Below, piece by piece: positions 15,241 to 24,476 of a stretch of 64,000 nucleotides of DNA (position 1 is its first letter; each line of letters begins with the position of its first letter). The DNA comes from CAMDTE01 sp034679985. GTDB lineage: Bacteria; Bacteroidota; Bacteroidia; Flavobacteriales; Schleiferiaceae. Below the pieces are notes generated by a model that was not told the origin of the DNA, did not search any database, and was given only the letters and a program-made list of their open reading frames with translations. The position numbers and the translations under genes are program-made. The stretch covers positions 1-64,000 of the forward strand of contig JAXITR010000003.1 of NCBI GenBank assembly GCA_034679985.1. The letters run 5' to 3'.

Positions 15241-15248
15241 TATCTTTG
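15241..15248 (+). promoter_or_regulatory. -7 box of maeB (TATCTTTG), leaderless spacing
   Basis: Exact TAnnTTTG match only 4 nt before the ATG at 15253, so transcription should begin at or next to the start codon. Confidence 0.7.
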
Positions 15249-15252
15249 CCCC

Positions 15253-17526
15253 ATGGCCAAGAAGATACGCAAGCAGGACATCCTGGACTACCACGAAGGC
15301 AGTCGTCCCGGAAAAATAGAAGTCATTCCCACCAAACCCTCCAATTCCCAGCGAGACCTCAGCATCGCCTATTCTCCCGGAGTTGCGGAGCCTTGTTTGG
15401 AAATTGCGGCCAATCCGCAAGACGCTTACCGCTACACCGCCAAAGGCAATTTGGTAGCGGTCATCTCCAACGGCACGGCCGTTTTGGGCTTGGGAGACAT
15501 TGGCCCGCTGGCCTCCAAACCCGTAATGGAAGGAAAGGGCGTCTTGTTCAAAATATTTGCGGACATCGACACGTTTGACCTGGAGCTGGACACCAAGGAC
15601 CCAGACAAATTCATTGAGACCGTTAAAATCCTGTCCCCCACCTTCGGCGGCATCAACCTAGAGGACATTTCCGCGCCCGACTGTTTCTACATTGAGCAAC
15701 GCTTGCGCGAGGAGTTGGACATCCCCATCATGCACGACGACCAGCACGGCACGGCCATCATCACCGGGGCTGCTTTGCTCAACGGCTTGGAAGTTGTGAA
15801 GAAGAAAATCAGCAAGGTCAAGGTGGTTTTCAACGGAGCCGGCGCGAGTGCCATCAGTTGTGCTACGCTGTACTTGTCCCTGGGCGTTAAGCCAGAAAAC
15901 TTGACCGTGTGCGATTCCAAGGGGGTCATCCACGCGGACCGTACGGACCTGACCGACGAGAAAAAGCGCTTTGCGCGCGCCACCAAACTGCGCACCCTAG
16001 AAGAGGCGCTCAAGGACGCCGACGTTTTTGTGGGCTTATCCAAAGGCAACATCCTGAGCCCAGACATGGTGCGGAGCATGGGCAAGAATCCCATTGTTTT
16101 TGCGCTGGCCAACCCGGATCCGGAGATCGACTACGCCACCGCGATGCAGGCCCGCAAGGACATCATCATGGCCACGGGACGGTCGGACAACCCCAACCAG
16201 GTAAACAACGTACTGGGTTTTCCCTTCATTTTCCGCGGCGCCCTGGACGTGCGCGCCACCAAGATCAACGAAGCCATGAAGTTGGCCGCCGTGCACGCCA
16301 TTGCCGGGCTGGCCAAGGAATCCGTTCCGGAGGTGGTGAATTTGGCTTACGGCGAGCGCAACCTGGCCTTCGGTCCCACCTACTTGATTCCCAAGCCGTT
16401 TGACCCCCGTTTGATCTATACCGTGGCGCCGGCCATTGCCCGTGCCGCCATGGAGAGCGGCGTGGCCCAAAAACCCATTACGGATTGGCACGCCTACGAA
16501 GAGCAGTTGCGCAACCGCTTGGGCCGCGACGACAAGTTCGTTCGGTTGATGATGCAAAAGGCACGGTCTGCCCCCAAACGCTTGGCGTTCAACGAGGCCG
16601 ACACCTACCGCGTGCTGAAAGCCGCGCAGATTTGCTACGAAGAAGGCATTGCAGAACCCATTTTGTTGGGCGATCCCGAGCGCATTGCCCAACTCAACGA
16701 GGAGTACCACTTGGGCTTGGAGGCTTTGACCATCATCGATCCCCGCATGCCCAAAGCCCCCAACGCAGAGGCCTACGCAGCTGCCTACTACAAAGAGCGC
16801 CAACGCCGCGGCATCAGTCAGGAGGAAGCACGCCGGCTCATGCGAAACCGCGATTTTTACGGCCCGATGATGGTCAAACAAGGCCACGCGGACGCATACG
16901 TAACGGGCAGTACCACCAAGTACCCACGCGCCGTGAAACCGGTGATGGAAATCCTGGGGCCCAAAGGTCCCAATACGCGCGTAGCAGGCATGTACGTCAT
17001 GCTGACCAAGCGCGGCCCCATGTTTTTCGCTGACACCACCTTGAACGAGGACCCGACGGCAGAACACCTGGCGCAAATCGTTGCGGTGGTGGCGCAGTCC
17101 GTGAAGCGAATGAACATCGTCCCCAAAGTGGCTATGTTGAGCTTCAGCAACTTCGGGTCGCATCGGGGCGTGTTGCCCACCAAAATGCGCAAGGCTTTGG
17201 ACCTCATTCGGGAGCGCATGCCTGATTTGATCATCGACGGCGAGATGCAGGCCAACTTTGCCGTGGACAACGCCCTATTAAAGGAGATGTTCCCCTTCTC
17301 GGACTTGGTGGACAACGCCCCCAACGTATTCATTTTTCCAGGATTGGCGTCCGGCAACATCTCCTACAAGCTCTTGCAAAGCCTGGCCGGAATGGAGGCC
17401 ATTGGCCCGTTGTTGACCGGTTTGGAGTATCCCGCGCACGTGCTGCAAATGGGCGCAAGCGTCCGGGAGATCGTTAACACGGCCGCCATGGCAGTAGTTG
17501 ACGCGCAGACGCGCGGCAAGAAGTAA
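15253..17526 (+). CDS. maeB: NADP-dependent malic enzyme with phosphotransacetylase-like domain
   Basis: A 757-residue two-domain protein. Residues 1-410 are malic enzyme: SIAYSPGVAEPC, GLGDIGPLASKPVMEGK, IMHDDQHGTAIITGAALLNG and the dinucleotide-binding FNGAGASAISCA. Residues about 430-757 are the phosphate-acetyltransferase-like domain, for example YVTGSTTKYPRAVKPVMEI and LDGEMQANFAVDN-like sequence. MaeB-type enzymes decarboxylate malate to pyruvate and yield NADPH. The PTA-like domain usually has no PTA activity but mediates allosteric control by acetyl-CoA. It is a single-gene unit with its own promoter and terminator. Confidence 0.96.
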   Translation: MAKKIRKQDILDYHEGSRPGKIEVIPTKPSNSQRDLSIAYSPGVAEPCLEIAANPQDAYRYTAKGNLVAVISNGTAVLGLGDIGPLASKPVMEGKGVLFKIFADIDTFDLELDTKDPDKFIETVKILSPTFGGINLEDISAPDCFYIEQRLREELDIPIMHDDQHGTAIITGAALLNGLEVVKKKISKVKVVFNGAGASAISCATLYLSLGVKPENLTVCDSKGVIHADRTDLTDEKKRFARATKLRTLEEALKDADVFVGLSKGNILSPDMVRSMGKNPIVFALANPDPEIDYATAMQARKDIIMATGRSDNPNQVNNVLGFPFIFRGALDVRATKINEAMKLAAVHAIAGLAKESVPEVVNLAYGERNLAFGPTYLIPKPFDPRLIYTVAPAIARAAMESGVAQKPITDWHAYEEQLRNRLGRDDKFVRLMMQKARSAPKRLAFNEADTYRVLKAAQICYEEGIAEPILLGDPERIAQLNEEYHLGLEALTIIDPRMPKAPNAEAYAAAYYKERQRRGISQEEARRLMRNRDFYGPMMVKQGHADAYVTGSTTKYPRAVKPVMEILGPKGPNTRVAGMYVMLTKRGPMFFADTTLNEDPTAEHLAQIVAVVAQSVKRMNIVPKVAMLSFSNFGSHRGVLPTKMRKALDLIRERMPDLIIDGEMQANFAVDNALLKEMFPFSDLVDNAPNVFIFPGLASGNISYKLLQSLAGMEAIGPLLTGLEYPAHVLQMGASVREIVNTAAMAVVDAQTRGKK

Positions 17527-17545
17527 GCCCATTGCACAACCCAAT

Positions 17546-17583
17546 AAAAAGGGGCCGTCTCGTTGGAGACAGCCCCTTTTTTT
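17546..17583 (+). terminator. Rho-independent terminator of maeB
   Basis: AAAAGGGGCCGTCTC-GTTG-GAGACAGCCCCTTTT hairpin followed by a T-run. The A-run on the other side lets it also act on the convergent MFS gene. Confidence 0.88.
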
Positions 17584-17621
17584 ATGCGCCTGGCGGGTGC
17601 CCTGCAGTGTGTTGGGCGCCC

Positions 17622-18866
17622 CTAAGCCGCCCGATTCACCCCCACCACCGCGGGGAGACGCGTAAAGGCAAAGGCAGCACCGGCGGCCAACACACCGCAC
17701 ACCACCCACAAAACCACAAAACCGGTTTCGGGATTGGAAAAGGCAGCAACCGTTCGGGTACCCAACAAGGGCGCCAGGATGTGGGCAGCGGAATATGCTC
17801 CGGCGTACATACCCAAGTAGCGTCCGCGCGCTTGATCGCCTCCGCGTTTGGTGGCGTACGTCACCATGAAAGGCATGGCCAGAATTTCAGAGAAGGACAA
17901 CAAGGCCATGTTCAGCAGCATGCCGGTAAGGCCGGGAATTAAAGGCAAGGTCCAAAAGCCCAAGGCCAGCACGGCGCAACCGGCGGCAATGACTTTTCGG
18001 GGCGCAAAGCGGTCTCCCAGCCACTGGACGGTAATCATTTCAAATACGACGACCACTAAACCGTTGAATGCAATGATCCAACCGATTTGATCTTCGGACC
18101 AATGGTGAACGGTTCGGTAGAAGAGGGGGAGTGCGCCAATCAATTGGAAGAATACGGTGGCATAGACCAAAACCAGCAAGACAAAACCCAAGAAAGGGCC
18201 GTCGCTCCACGGAGATTTTCCGGAGGGGTTGGCGGTAGAGGGGATAGTGCCCGGATGCGGCACCTTGGGGGCGTAGGAGCCTCGTCTTCCGCGAAAGTAA
18301 TAGGCTAGAAATCCAGCCGCCACCAAGCACGTGACGGCGTCGGCATAAAAGAGACCTTGGTAGCTCCACAGGGCGATGGCTCCTGCCAGTGCGGGCCCCA
18401 CGGTAAAGCCCAGGTTGACGGCCATCCGGTTGAGGGAGAAGGCCTTGGTGACTTTGTCTGGGGGAGAAAACGCGTAAACCGCTGCGCCGTTGGCCGGCCG
18501 GAGGGTGTCCGCAATCGCCGCCGTTGCGAAGACGCCCAGGAACAACCCCCAGAAGGAGGTGAGGAAACTCAAGGCAAAAAAGCCGATGCCTCCGCCCGTC
18601 AGGGCTATTACTTGTACCCAGTAGGAGCCCAACTTGTCCGTCAGCCAACCGCCGCTGAGGGAGCCCACCACGGAGCCGGCGCCAAAGGCCGCCATGACCC
18701 ATCCGGTGTCTTCCAACGAGAAATGCAGCGATTGGGTGAGGTACAGGCTCAAGAAGGGCAGCACCATGGTGCCGCTCCGGTTCACGAACATGATGGTGGC
18801 CAGTACCCACGCATCACGCGTGAGACCGGAAAAGGCGTCGGTATAAAGGGCACGGATTTTGCGCAC
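17622..18866 (-). CDS. MFS transporter (MdtH/YfcJ-like drug:H+ antiporter type)
   Basis: A 414-residue protein with twelve predicted transmembrane segments. The loop between TM2 and TM3 carries SGGWLTDKLGSYWV, the MFS motif A (GxLxDrxGrr-like). The first half has NRSGTMVLPFLSLYLTQ, as in multidrug MFS antiporters. The substrate cannot be determined. The start codon is GTG at 18866, 7 nt after a TATCTTTG box. The gene diverges from the exported-protein gene at 18898. Confidence 0.85.
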   Translation of the reverse strand: MRKIRALYTDAFSGLTRDAWVLATIMFVNRSGTMVLPFLSLYLTQSLHFSLEDTGWVMAAFGAGSVVGSLSGGWLTDKLGSYWVQVIALTGGGIGFFALSFLTSFWGLFLGVFATAAIADTLRPANGAAVYAFSPPDKVTKAFSLNRMAVNLGFTVGPALAGAIALWSYQGLFYADAVTCLVAAGFLAYYFRGRRGSYAPKVPHPGTIPSTANPSGKSPWSDGPFLGFVLLVLVYATVFFQLIGALPLFYRTVHHWSEDQIGWIIAFNGLVVVVFEMITVQWLGDRFAPRKVIAAGCAVLALGFWTLPLIPGLTGMLLNMALLSFSEILAMPFMVTYATKRGGDQARGRYLGMYAGAYSAAHILAPLLGTRTVAAFSNPETGFVVLWVVCGVLAAGAAFAFTRLPAVVGVNRAA

Positions 18867-18873
18867 GGCACTG

Positions 18874-18892
18874 CAAAGATACCTTACCTTTA
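18874..18892. promoter_or_regulatory. Back-to-back -7 boxes for divergent genes
   Basis: The minus-strand TATCTTTG (18874-18881) and plus-strand TACCTTTA (18885-18892) are separated by only 3 bp. They lie 7 and 5 nt from the starts of the MFS and exported-protein genes. The two polymerase footprints must overlap. Confidence 0.6.
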
Positions 18893-18897
18893 TCCCG

Positions 18898-19524
18898 ATG
18901 AGGACGCGAATTTCTTTGTTTTTTGCCGCTCTGGCCTTGGGGGTTTCCCTGCCAGCATGGAGTCAAGTGCGCAACGGCGAACTGTTCAACGGCGAACGCG
19001 AGTGGATCCACGAATACGGCTACACGCTGGGTGCGGTTTTGGGTTCCTACACCGGATCGCCCATGGCGTACCACTTGAATCAAAGCATTGTGTACACGCC
19101 GCGGTTGATTTTCCCCTTCAAGAATGCGGGATCCTTGGACGTGGTTCCCAACGTGGGATTGGGACTCACTTCTTCGCTCTTGTTGGGACGCTCCAATTTG
19201 ATTGCCAGCGAACTGGGGTGCATGGTGCACCTGAATTCCGGATTGGGCTCCTCCTTGGACAACGCCTCAACCTTTGGGGCGTTCTACGGTTTTGGACTAC
19301 AGTCCTACACCATCCACATCTTTGATTTCTTCAACGGCGGCCCAGTTTACCAGCCGCAGCCCTACGTGGGCCCGGCCGTGGACGGCGGCATTCGGTTCTT
19401 CCTTTACGGATCTCCGGTCTCGCTTTCCGTGCAGTACGGCCCCAGCTTGTACATTCCCCCCTCCGCGCGCGGAATTGGGGTGTCCGGATACCTAACCGGA
19501 CGCCTGATGTACGGATTGTATTGA
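18898..19524 (+). CDS. Exported protein of unknown function, barrel-like
   Basis: A 208-residue protein with a signal peptide (MRTRISLFFAALALGVSLPAWSQ). The mature part is rich in Gly, Tyr, Phe and Ser in alternating patterns, and ends in YLTGRLMYGLY, an aromatic terminus typical of outer-membrane beta barrels. I recognise no family. The start at 18898 was preferred over an upstream ATG at 18859 because the signal peptide starts here and the TACCTTTA box is immediately upstream. Confidence 0.7.
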   Translation: MRTRISLFFAALALGVSLPAWSQVRNGELFNGEREWIHEYGYTLGAVLGSYTGSPMAYHLNQSIVYTPRLIFPFKNAGSLDVVPNVGLGLTSSLLLGRSNLIASELGCMVHLNSGLGSSLDNASTFGAFYGFGLQSYTIHIFDFFNGGPVYQPQPYVGPAVDGGIRFFLYGSPVSLSVQYGPSLYIPPSARGIGVSGYLTGRLMYGLY

Positions 19525-19600
19525 ATCTAGCTTTGGTGGGCTCTGCTGTCCGACGGTTTTTTCTTTCAGGCTTGAGCGCTGCCTTTTTCCCAGTCCGGGC

Positions 19601-20056
19601 TTAAGCTGTTAAAAGCGCCTTCACGGCATCCGCCAACACCTTACCATCCACCTGTCCGGCCAATGCCGTGCGGCATGCGCCGATGGCCTTGCCCAAATCC
19701 CCGGGACTGCTGAATCCTTGTGCCGTTAAAACGGCGCGCACGGCATCGTGCAAAGCGTCGCCCTCCAGTTGTGCGGGAAGGTAGCCCTCAATTACTTTCA
19801 ACTGTGATTCTTCCGGTTCGGCCAAGTCCGGTCTATTTTGCTCGCGGTAAATGGTAGCACTTTCCAGACGTTGTTTTTTCAATCGTTGGAGCAATTGAAT
19901 TTCTTGTTCTTCCGTTAAATCGCCGGTGGCTCCCGGCTCTGATTTAGCTACCAAAACGGCGGCCCGAATGGCGCGAACGGTCTCGAGTCTGATTTTATCT
20001 TGGGCCTTCATGGCGGACTTGAGGTCCTCCATCAGGCGCGCTTCCAATGCAGCCAT
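19601..20056 (-). CDS. YqeY / GatB-Yqey domain protein
   Basis: A 151-residue protein of the YqeY family, with an N-terminal helix-rich domain (MAALEARLMEDLKSAMKAQD, TVRAIRAAVLVAKSE) and a C-terminal domain related to the GatB tail (GDLGKAIGACRTALAGQVDG, ADAVKALLTA). The GatB relation suggests a tRNA-binding role; no reaction is established. Its position directly downstream of ftsZ is common in Bacteroidota. A strong terminator at 20081-20113 separates it from ftsZ. Confidence 0.92.
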   Translation of the reverse strand: MAALEARLMEDLKSAMKAQDKIRLETVRAIRAAVLVAKSEPGATGDLTEEQEIQLLQRLKKQRLESATIYREQNRPDLAEPEESQLKVIEGYLPAQLEGDALHDAVRAVLTAQGFSSPGDLGKAIGACRTALAGQVDGKVLADAVKALLTA

Positions 20057-20080
20057 ATCATGATTTTTTGGGTTCGCGTA

Positions 20081-20113
20081 GAAAAGAGACCCCGGTGGGG
20101 TCCACCGGGGTCT
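20081..20113 (-). terminator. Terminator of the division/cell-wall cluster after ftsZ
   Basis: AGACCCCGGTGG-GGT-CCACCGGGGTCT is a perfect 12-bp stem (20087-20113), followed on the minus strand by CTTTTCT. It ends the long dcw transcript before yqeY. Confidence 0.75.
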
Positions 20114-20126
20114 GCAAAAAGGGAAT

Positions 20127-22193
20127 TCAATCCACGTTGTCGTGGAGGAACCGGTTGTGCGTACGGAACGTGAGGTCGTCGCCTTCTCCGTTGATTGCCG
20201 TGCCGCTCAAGGGGTTTTGCTGGGAGATTAAACTGTGGTCTACCGAAACCCCTGCGCGCTGAAATGCAGGAACTTGAGCATACTCTTCTGCTCCGGTGCG
20301 CTGAACGTTTTTGAAGGTGTGGTTGAAGGCACGCAAACTTTTGCGGCGTTCCGCAGCCATCTGCTGCATAGCGTCATCCACTCGCTGTTCCAGCGGGTCC
20401 GGGGTGGCACTTGAAGACACGTAATCTTCCACTGCAGGTGCCGGTTTATTGACGGTTTTTACTTCAAAGCGCAAGTGAGCTGGTACGGGCGGTTCCGACG
20501 GAGCAACGGCCTCGTGTTTGCGGATGCCCAAGGCCTCCTCAAGAGCTAAATATTGGTCCAAGGTGTGGCGCTTGATGCCATCTTCCTCGCTTGCAGCAAC
20601 CTCCGTTTCCGCAGGAATCTCATCGGTTGGCACTGCAGCGTATTCCGTTTCGACGACCTCTTCGGCAACGTTTGTTGCGTTCATTTCAGCACCAGCGGCT
20701 GGCAAGGGAAGGTCCCACTCCATCACGGCAGTGCCGGCGTCTTTGCGGGCAAAGGCTTCGTCGGCCCCTAGATCAAAGGGGGATACCAGGGCAACTTCTG
20801 GAGCGTGGGAGGGTGCGATCTCGGGAGCCGCGTCTCGGATGATGAAGTCGTCGAAGTCAAAAAGACTGGGGCTGGCGTCAAACGCAAAGGAGGGTGCTTC
20901 GTTGATTTCGGCTGCAACGACTTCAGGTGCGTCTGCTGCGGACATTTCACGAGTATCCACTGCGACCATTTCATGGGTTTCAGCAGCGCTTAAGTAGGCA
21001 GCAACGGGCTCCTGTACGGGTGCTTCAGCGACCATTGGTTCCTCCACAAGTAAGGGAGTTGCCACCGATTGCGGGGCTGTCGCTTTTGGGGCTTCGGGCT
21101 CCAAGGGGGCATCAAAGGCAGCGTTGCGCAGGGCGCGTTCCGCAAAGGGATCCAAGCTGTGGACCACCTTAGCCTCTTCTTGCGGGGCGAGTCCGGCCCG
21201 GATGGAATTGGCCTCAAAACCGGTGGCGATGACGGTTACCTGCACGGCTTGGCCCAAGGAAGAATCTTCGCCAATGCCCATGATGATGTTGGCCTGACCG
21301 CCGGCTTCGGCTTGAATGAAATCGTTGATTTCGCCAATTTCGTCGAAGGTGATTTCGTGCTCGTTGGAGCCGGAAACAATCAGCAAGAGCACGTTTTTAG
21401 CGCCGCGGATGTGGTTGTCGTTGAGCAGGGGGCTGTCCAAGGCACCGGCAATGGCGTCGGTGGCGCGGTTGGGACCGCCTGCGGCAAAGGAGCCCATGAG
21501 GGCGGTGCCGCTGCCGGCCAAAACGGTTTTGGCGTCGCGGAGGTCGATGTTGGTGCGGTAGTGGTGGGTGATGACTTCGGCGATGCCGCGGGCGGCGGTG
21601 GCCAGCACTTCGTCGGCTTTGTTGAAGCCTGCTTTGAAGCCGAGGTTGCCGTAAACTTCGCGCAACTTATTGTTGTTCACAACAATGAGGGAATCCACGT
21701 TGGTGCGCAATTTCTCGATACCCGCTTCAGCTTGGCGCGATCGCACGTTTCCTTCAAAGGCAAACGGCAGGGTGACAATGCCCACGGTGAGGATGCCCAT
21801 TTCTTGGGCGGTTTTGGCGATGACGGGAGCGGCTCCGGTTCCGGTTCCGCCGCCCATTCCGGCGGTGATGAACACCATTTTGGTGTTGGTGGCCAGAAGG
21901 GATTTGATGTCGTCCGCGCTTTCCAGGGCGGCGCGTTCCCCGATTTCGGGGTTGGCGCCGGCGCCCAAACCTTCAGTGAGGCTTTGGCCCAACTGAATTT
22001 TGGTCTCTACCGGGCTGTGTTCCAGCGCCTGAGCATCGGTGTTGCACACCACAAAATCAACGCCGTTGATGCCGGCCAATTTCATGAAGTTGACTGCGTT
22101 GCTTCCACCGCCGCCAACGCCAATGACCTTAATCACAGACGAGCGGTTTTTGGGCAGGTCAAAATGCAAACCAGTGTTTTCGGGAGTATGCAT
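20127..22193 (-). CDS. ftsZ: Cell division protein FtsZ with a very long C-terminal linker
   Basis: A 688-residue tubulin-like GTPase that polymerises into the Z-ring. The GTPase core occupies about residues 15-340, with IGVGGGGSNAVN and the tubulin signature GGGTGTG (114-120). After the core comes a ~270-residue linker rich in Ala, Glu, Val and Pro, a basic patch RRKSLRAFNHTFKN, and the terminal NRFLHDNVD peptide shared by Bacteroidota FtsZ, probably the FtsA/partner-binding tail. Total length is far above the ~380-450 residues of most FtsZ proteins. The start MHTPENTGLHFDLP at 22193 fits homologues better than the ATG at 22253. Confidence 0.97.
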   Translation of the reverse strand: MHTPENTGLHFDLPKNRSSVIKVIGVGGGGSNAVNFMKLAGINGVDFVVCNTDAQALEHSPVETKIQLGQSLTEGLGAGANPEIGERAALESADDIKSLLATNTKMVFITAGMGGGTGTGAAPVIAKTAQEMGILTVGIVTLPFAFEGNVRSRQAEAGIEKLRTNVDSLIVVNNNKLREVYGNLGFKAGFNKADEVLATAARGIAEVITHHYRTNIDLRDAKTVLAGSGTALMGSFAAGGPNRATDAIAGALDSPLLNDNHIRGAKNVLLLIVSGSNEHEITFDEIGEINDFIQAEAGGQANIIMGIGEDSSLGQAVQVTVIATGFEANSIRAGLAPQEEAKVVHSLDPFAERALRNAAFDAPLEPEAPKATAPQSVATPLLVEEPMVAEAPVQEPVAAYLSAAETHEMVAVDTREMSAADAPEVVAAEINEAPSFAFDASPSLFDFDDFIIRDAAPEIAPSHAPEVALVSPFDLGADEAFARKDAGTAVMEWDLPLPAAGAEMNATNVAEEVVETEYAAVPTDEIPAETEVAASEEDGIKRHTLDQYLALEEALGIRKHEAVAPSEPPVPAHLRFEVKTVNKPAPAVEDYVSSSATPDPLEQRVDDAMQQMAAERRKSLRAFNHTFKNVQRTGAEEYAQVPAFQRAGVSVDHSLISQQNPLSGTAINGEGDDLTFRTHNRFLHDNVD

Positions 22194-22213
22194 AAATGTG
22201 TACTTGTGTGCAA

Positions 22214-23692
22214 TTATTCTTCGTCGATGAATTTTACAAAGCGATGTACCCAAGATTCAAAGAAGTTGGGTCGTTTTCCGGTGAGCTCGGAATTGGACGC
22301 ATTTTCGGCGTCTGCGCTTTCACCTTCCCCAGTGGATTCGGGGGAAAGTGCTTCCATGGGATTGGGCGCAGTCGATGCAGTTCCCGTTGCGGCCGTTGGC
22401 GCAAAAGCACCTGCAGCACTCGTGGTAGGCATGCTGACGGGCGAAGGCATGGGTGCCGACGGTTGCGCAAGGGGTTCAAATTCTGGGCTAAAAACAGACT
22501 CCAATTCCGGATTGGTCACCATGGGGAACTCAATCTTGCTTTCCAAGCCTTTCATGAGCAAGCCTACCGCGGTGGCGTAGATGGGACTGGACAATTCAGC
22601 ACCGTCGGCCTGACCCGCCAAATGTTCGTTGGGGTAACCAATGCGCGTGTACATCCCGGTGACGTACTCCACCAATTGCTTGATGTGATTGAGTTGGGAT
22701 CCACCGCCCGTAAGCACGATGCCGGCAATCAACTTTTTGCGGGGTTGGTCGTGGCCGTAGGCTTTGATTTCCGAGTAAACGGCCTCAATGATCTCAACGC
22801 ATCGGGAATGAATGATTTTAGACAGCGTTTTTAGGCTGATTTCCTTGGGGTCGTGCCCGCGAAGACCCGGAATGGATACGATTTCGTTGTCTTTGTTTTC
22901 GCCCGGCCAAGCAGAGCCAAAACGTACCTTCAGCAGTTCTGCTTGCTTTTCGATGATGGAGCAGCCCTCCTTGATGTCGTTGGTGATCATGTTGCCGCCA
23001 AACGGAATTACGGCGGTGTGCCGGATGATGCCGTCCTTGAAGATGGCCACGTCTGTGGTGCCGCCTCCAATGTCTACCAAAACTACGCCGGCCTCTTTTT
23101 CTTCTTGACTCAAAACGGCCTCCGCAGAAGCAAGGGGCTCCAGGTTGATGTCGTGCACTTCCAGGTTGGCACTTTTCACGCAGCGCGCAATGTTGCGGAT
23201 GCTGGTAACTTGGCCCACCACAATGTGGAAGCTGGCTTCCAAACGGCCGCCGTACATGCCGCGGGGCTCAAAAATTTCGCCCTGGCCGTCTACGCGGTAT
23301 TCCTGCGGAAGCACGTGGATGATCTCCTCACCGGGGTTCATGACCAACTTGTGCACGTTGTCCGTCAGTCGGGTCAAATCCGCTTCTTCAATGACGGATT
23401 CGCGGTCCTCACGGGTGATGTAGTCCGAGTGCTGCAGGCTGCGGATGTGCTGTCCGGCAATGCCCACCACCACGCTGTTGATGGTCAGTTGCGCATCTTC
23501 TTCCGCCAAAGCGGTGGCGCGTTGAATGGAATCTACAGTCTGCACGATGTTGGTAACGACGCCGCGCTGCACCCCCAAGCTGGGCGCTTTGCCCATGCCA
23601 ATGATTTCAATTTTGCCAAATTCGTTGCGCTTGCCAACGATGGCCACAATTTTGGTGGTGCCTATGTCCAGTCCAACTGCGATTTTTTCCAT
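22214..23692 (-). CDS. ftsA: Cell division protein FtsA
   Basis: A 492-residue actin-like ATPase that tethers FtsZ to the inner membrane. It shows phosphate-1 MEKIAVGLDIGTTKIVAIVG at the N-terminus, the 1C-domain region, phosphate-2 VLVDIGGGTTDVAIF and the adenosine motif GIVLTGGGSQLNH. A variable Pro/Ala/Ser linker leads to a C-terminal amphipathic segment, NFFESWVHRFVKFIDE, the expected membrane-targeting helix. The start at 23692 matches the family. It lies 20 bp upstream of ftsZ in one operon. Confidence 0.97.
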   Translation of the reverse strand: MEKIAVGLDIGTTKIVAIVGKRNEFGKIEIIGMGKAPSLGVQRGVVTNIVQTVDSIQRATALAEEDAQLTINSVVVGIAGQHIRSLQHSDYITREDRESVIEEADLTRLTDNVHKLVMNPGEEIIHVLPQEYRVDGQGEIFEPRGMYGGRLEASFHIVVGQVTSIRNIARCVKSANLEVHDINLEPLASAEAVLSQEEKEAGVVLVDIGGGTTDVAIFKDGIIRHTAVIPFGGNMITNDIKEGCSIIEKQAELLKVRFGSAWPGENKDNEIVSIPGLRGHDPKEISLKTLSKIIHSRCVEIIEAVYSEIKAYGHDQPRKKLIAGIVLTGGGSQLNHIKQLVEYVTGMYTRIGYPNEHLAGQADGAELSSPIYATAVGLLMKGLESKIEFPMVTNPELESVFSPEFEPLAQPSAPMPSPVSMPTTSAAGAFAPTAATGTASTAPNPMEALSPESTGEGESADAENASNSELTGKRPNFFESWVHRFVKFIDEE

Positions 23693-23697
23693 GGCGA

Positions 23698-24438
23698 TCA
23701 GTCTTGAAGGGTATAAACCACTTGGCCGTTGAAGCGAACGTTCACCGTTTCCAGTGAGTCCAACAACCCGGCTTGGGTGAGGTAGGTGTAAAAAACAGAA
23801 AGTCGTTCCGCTTTGTCTTGGAAGTGCAGCGGCCGGCCCCAAACCAGGGCATGATTTGCAAAAACGGGGTAAGCGGTAAAGGTTCCCACCCGGTTTACTT
23901 CCAATCCGGACCAACCGCCGGGAAACGTAGTGGAGGCGGTTGCCCGCTCCAGCAAACGGAATCCTTGAGCAATACGCGCAGAATCCAAATCGCCGGTGAG
24001 CACCGGAACGGGGGCCGAAGCGCGCGGCGACAGGGGCATTTTGCCCCCGCGGCTGTCCAAATAATAGGACGTATTTGCTTGAATTACACGCACTTTAGCA
24101 ACTTTTTGTTTCACGCGGGCATGGATGGTCCCATCCCAAGTTGAAAATACTTCGGCTTTTTCAACCAGTGGATGTGATTCCAAGGTTTCTTCCAACAATC
24201 GAATGTTAATTTCTTTCTGCGATTTTCCCGAATAAGGCGCCCCAATTCGCACCACCAATCGACGCAAATCTTGTTCGTCCAGCAGGGGCTGGTCTGCGGG
24301 CTGTTCCAAAGTCCACTGCATCCCGGCCACCTTTTGGTTGCCGGATCGCTGCGCGCCTTCCGCGGCACCCCAAAACAACCCCAGCACGCCCCCCAAGAGG
24401 AGCGCGGTTTGCAGGTATTTTTTCCAGGAGGTTTTCAC
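23698..24438 (-). CDS. ftsQ: Cell division protein FtsQ (DivIB)
   Basis: A 246-residue bitopic division protein. One transmembrane helix (YLQTALLLGGVLGLFWGAAE) is followed by a POTRA-like periplasmic domain with VRIGAPYSGKSQKEINIRLL and ESHPLVEKAEVFSTWDG, then the beta domain with YYLDSRGGKMPLSP. It links early and late division proteins. Sequence similarity across phyla is low, but position between murC and ftsA is diagnostic. Confidence 0.92.
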   Translation of the reverse strand: MKTSWKKYLQTALLLGGVLGLFWGAAEGAQRSGNQKVAGMQWTLEQPADQPLLDEQDLRRLVVRIGAPYSGKSQKEINIRLLEETLESHPLVEKAEVFSTWDGTIHARVKQKVAKVRVIQANTSYYLDSRGGKMPLSPRASAPVPVLTGDLDSARIAQGFRLLERATASTTFPGGWSGLEVNRVGTFTAYPVFANHALVWGRPLHFQDKAERLSVFYTYLTQAGLLDSLETVNVRFNGQVVYTLQD

Positions 24439-24476
24439 GATTTCAGACGTTTGTTTTTGGGTACAGTTCGGTGCAA

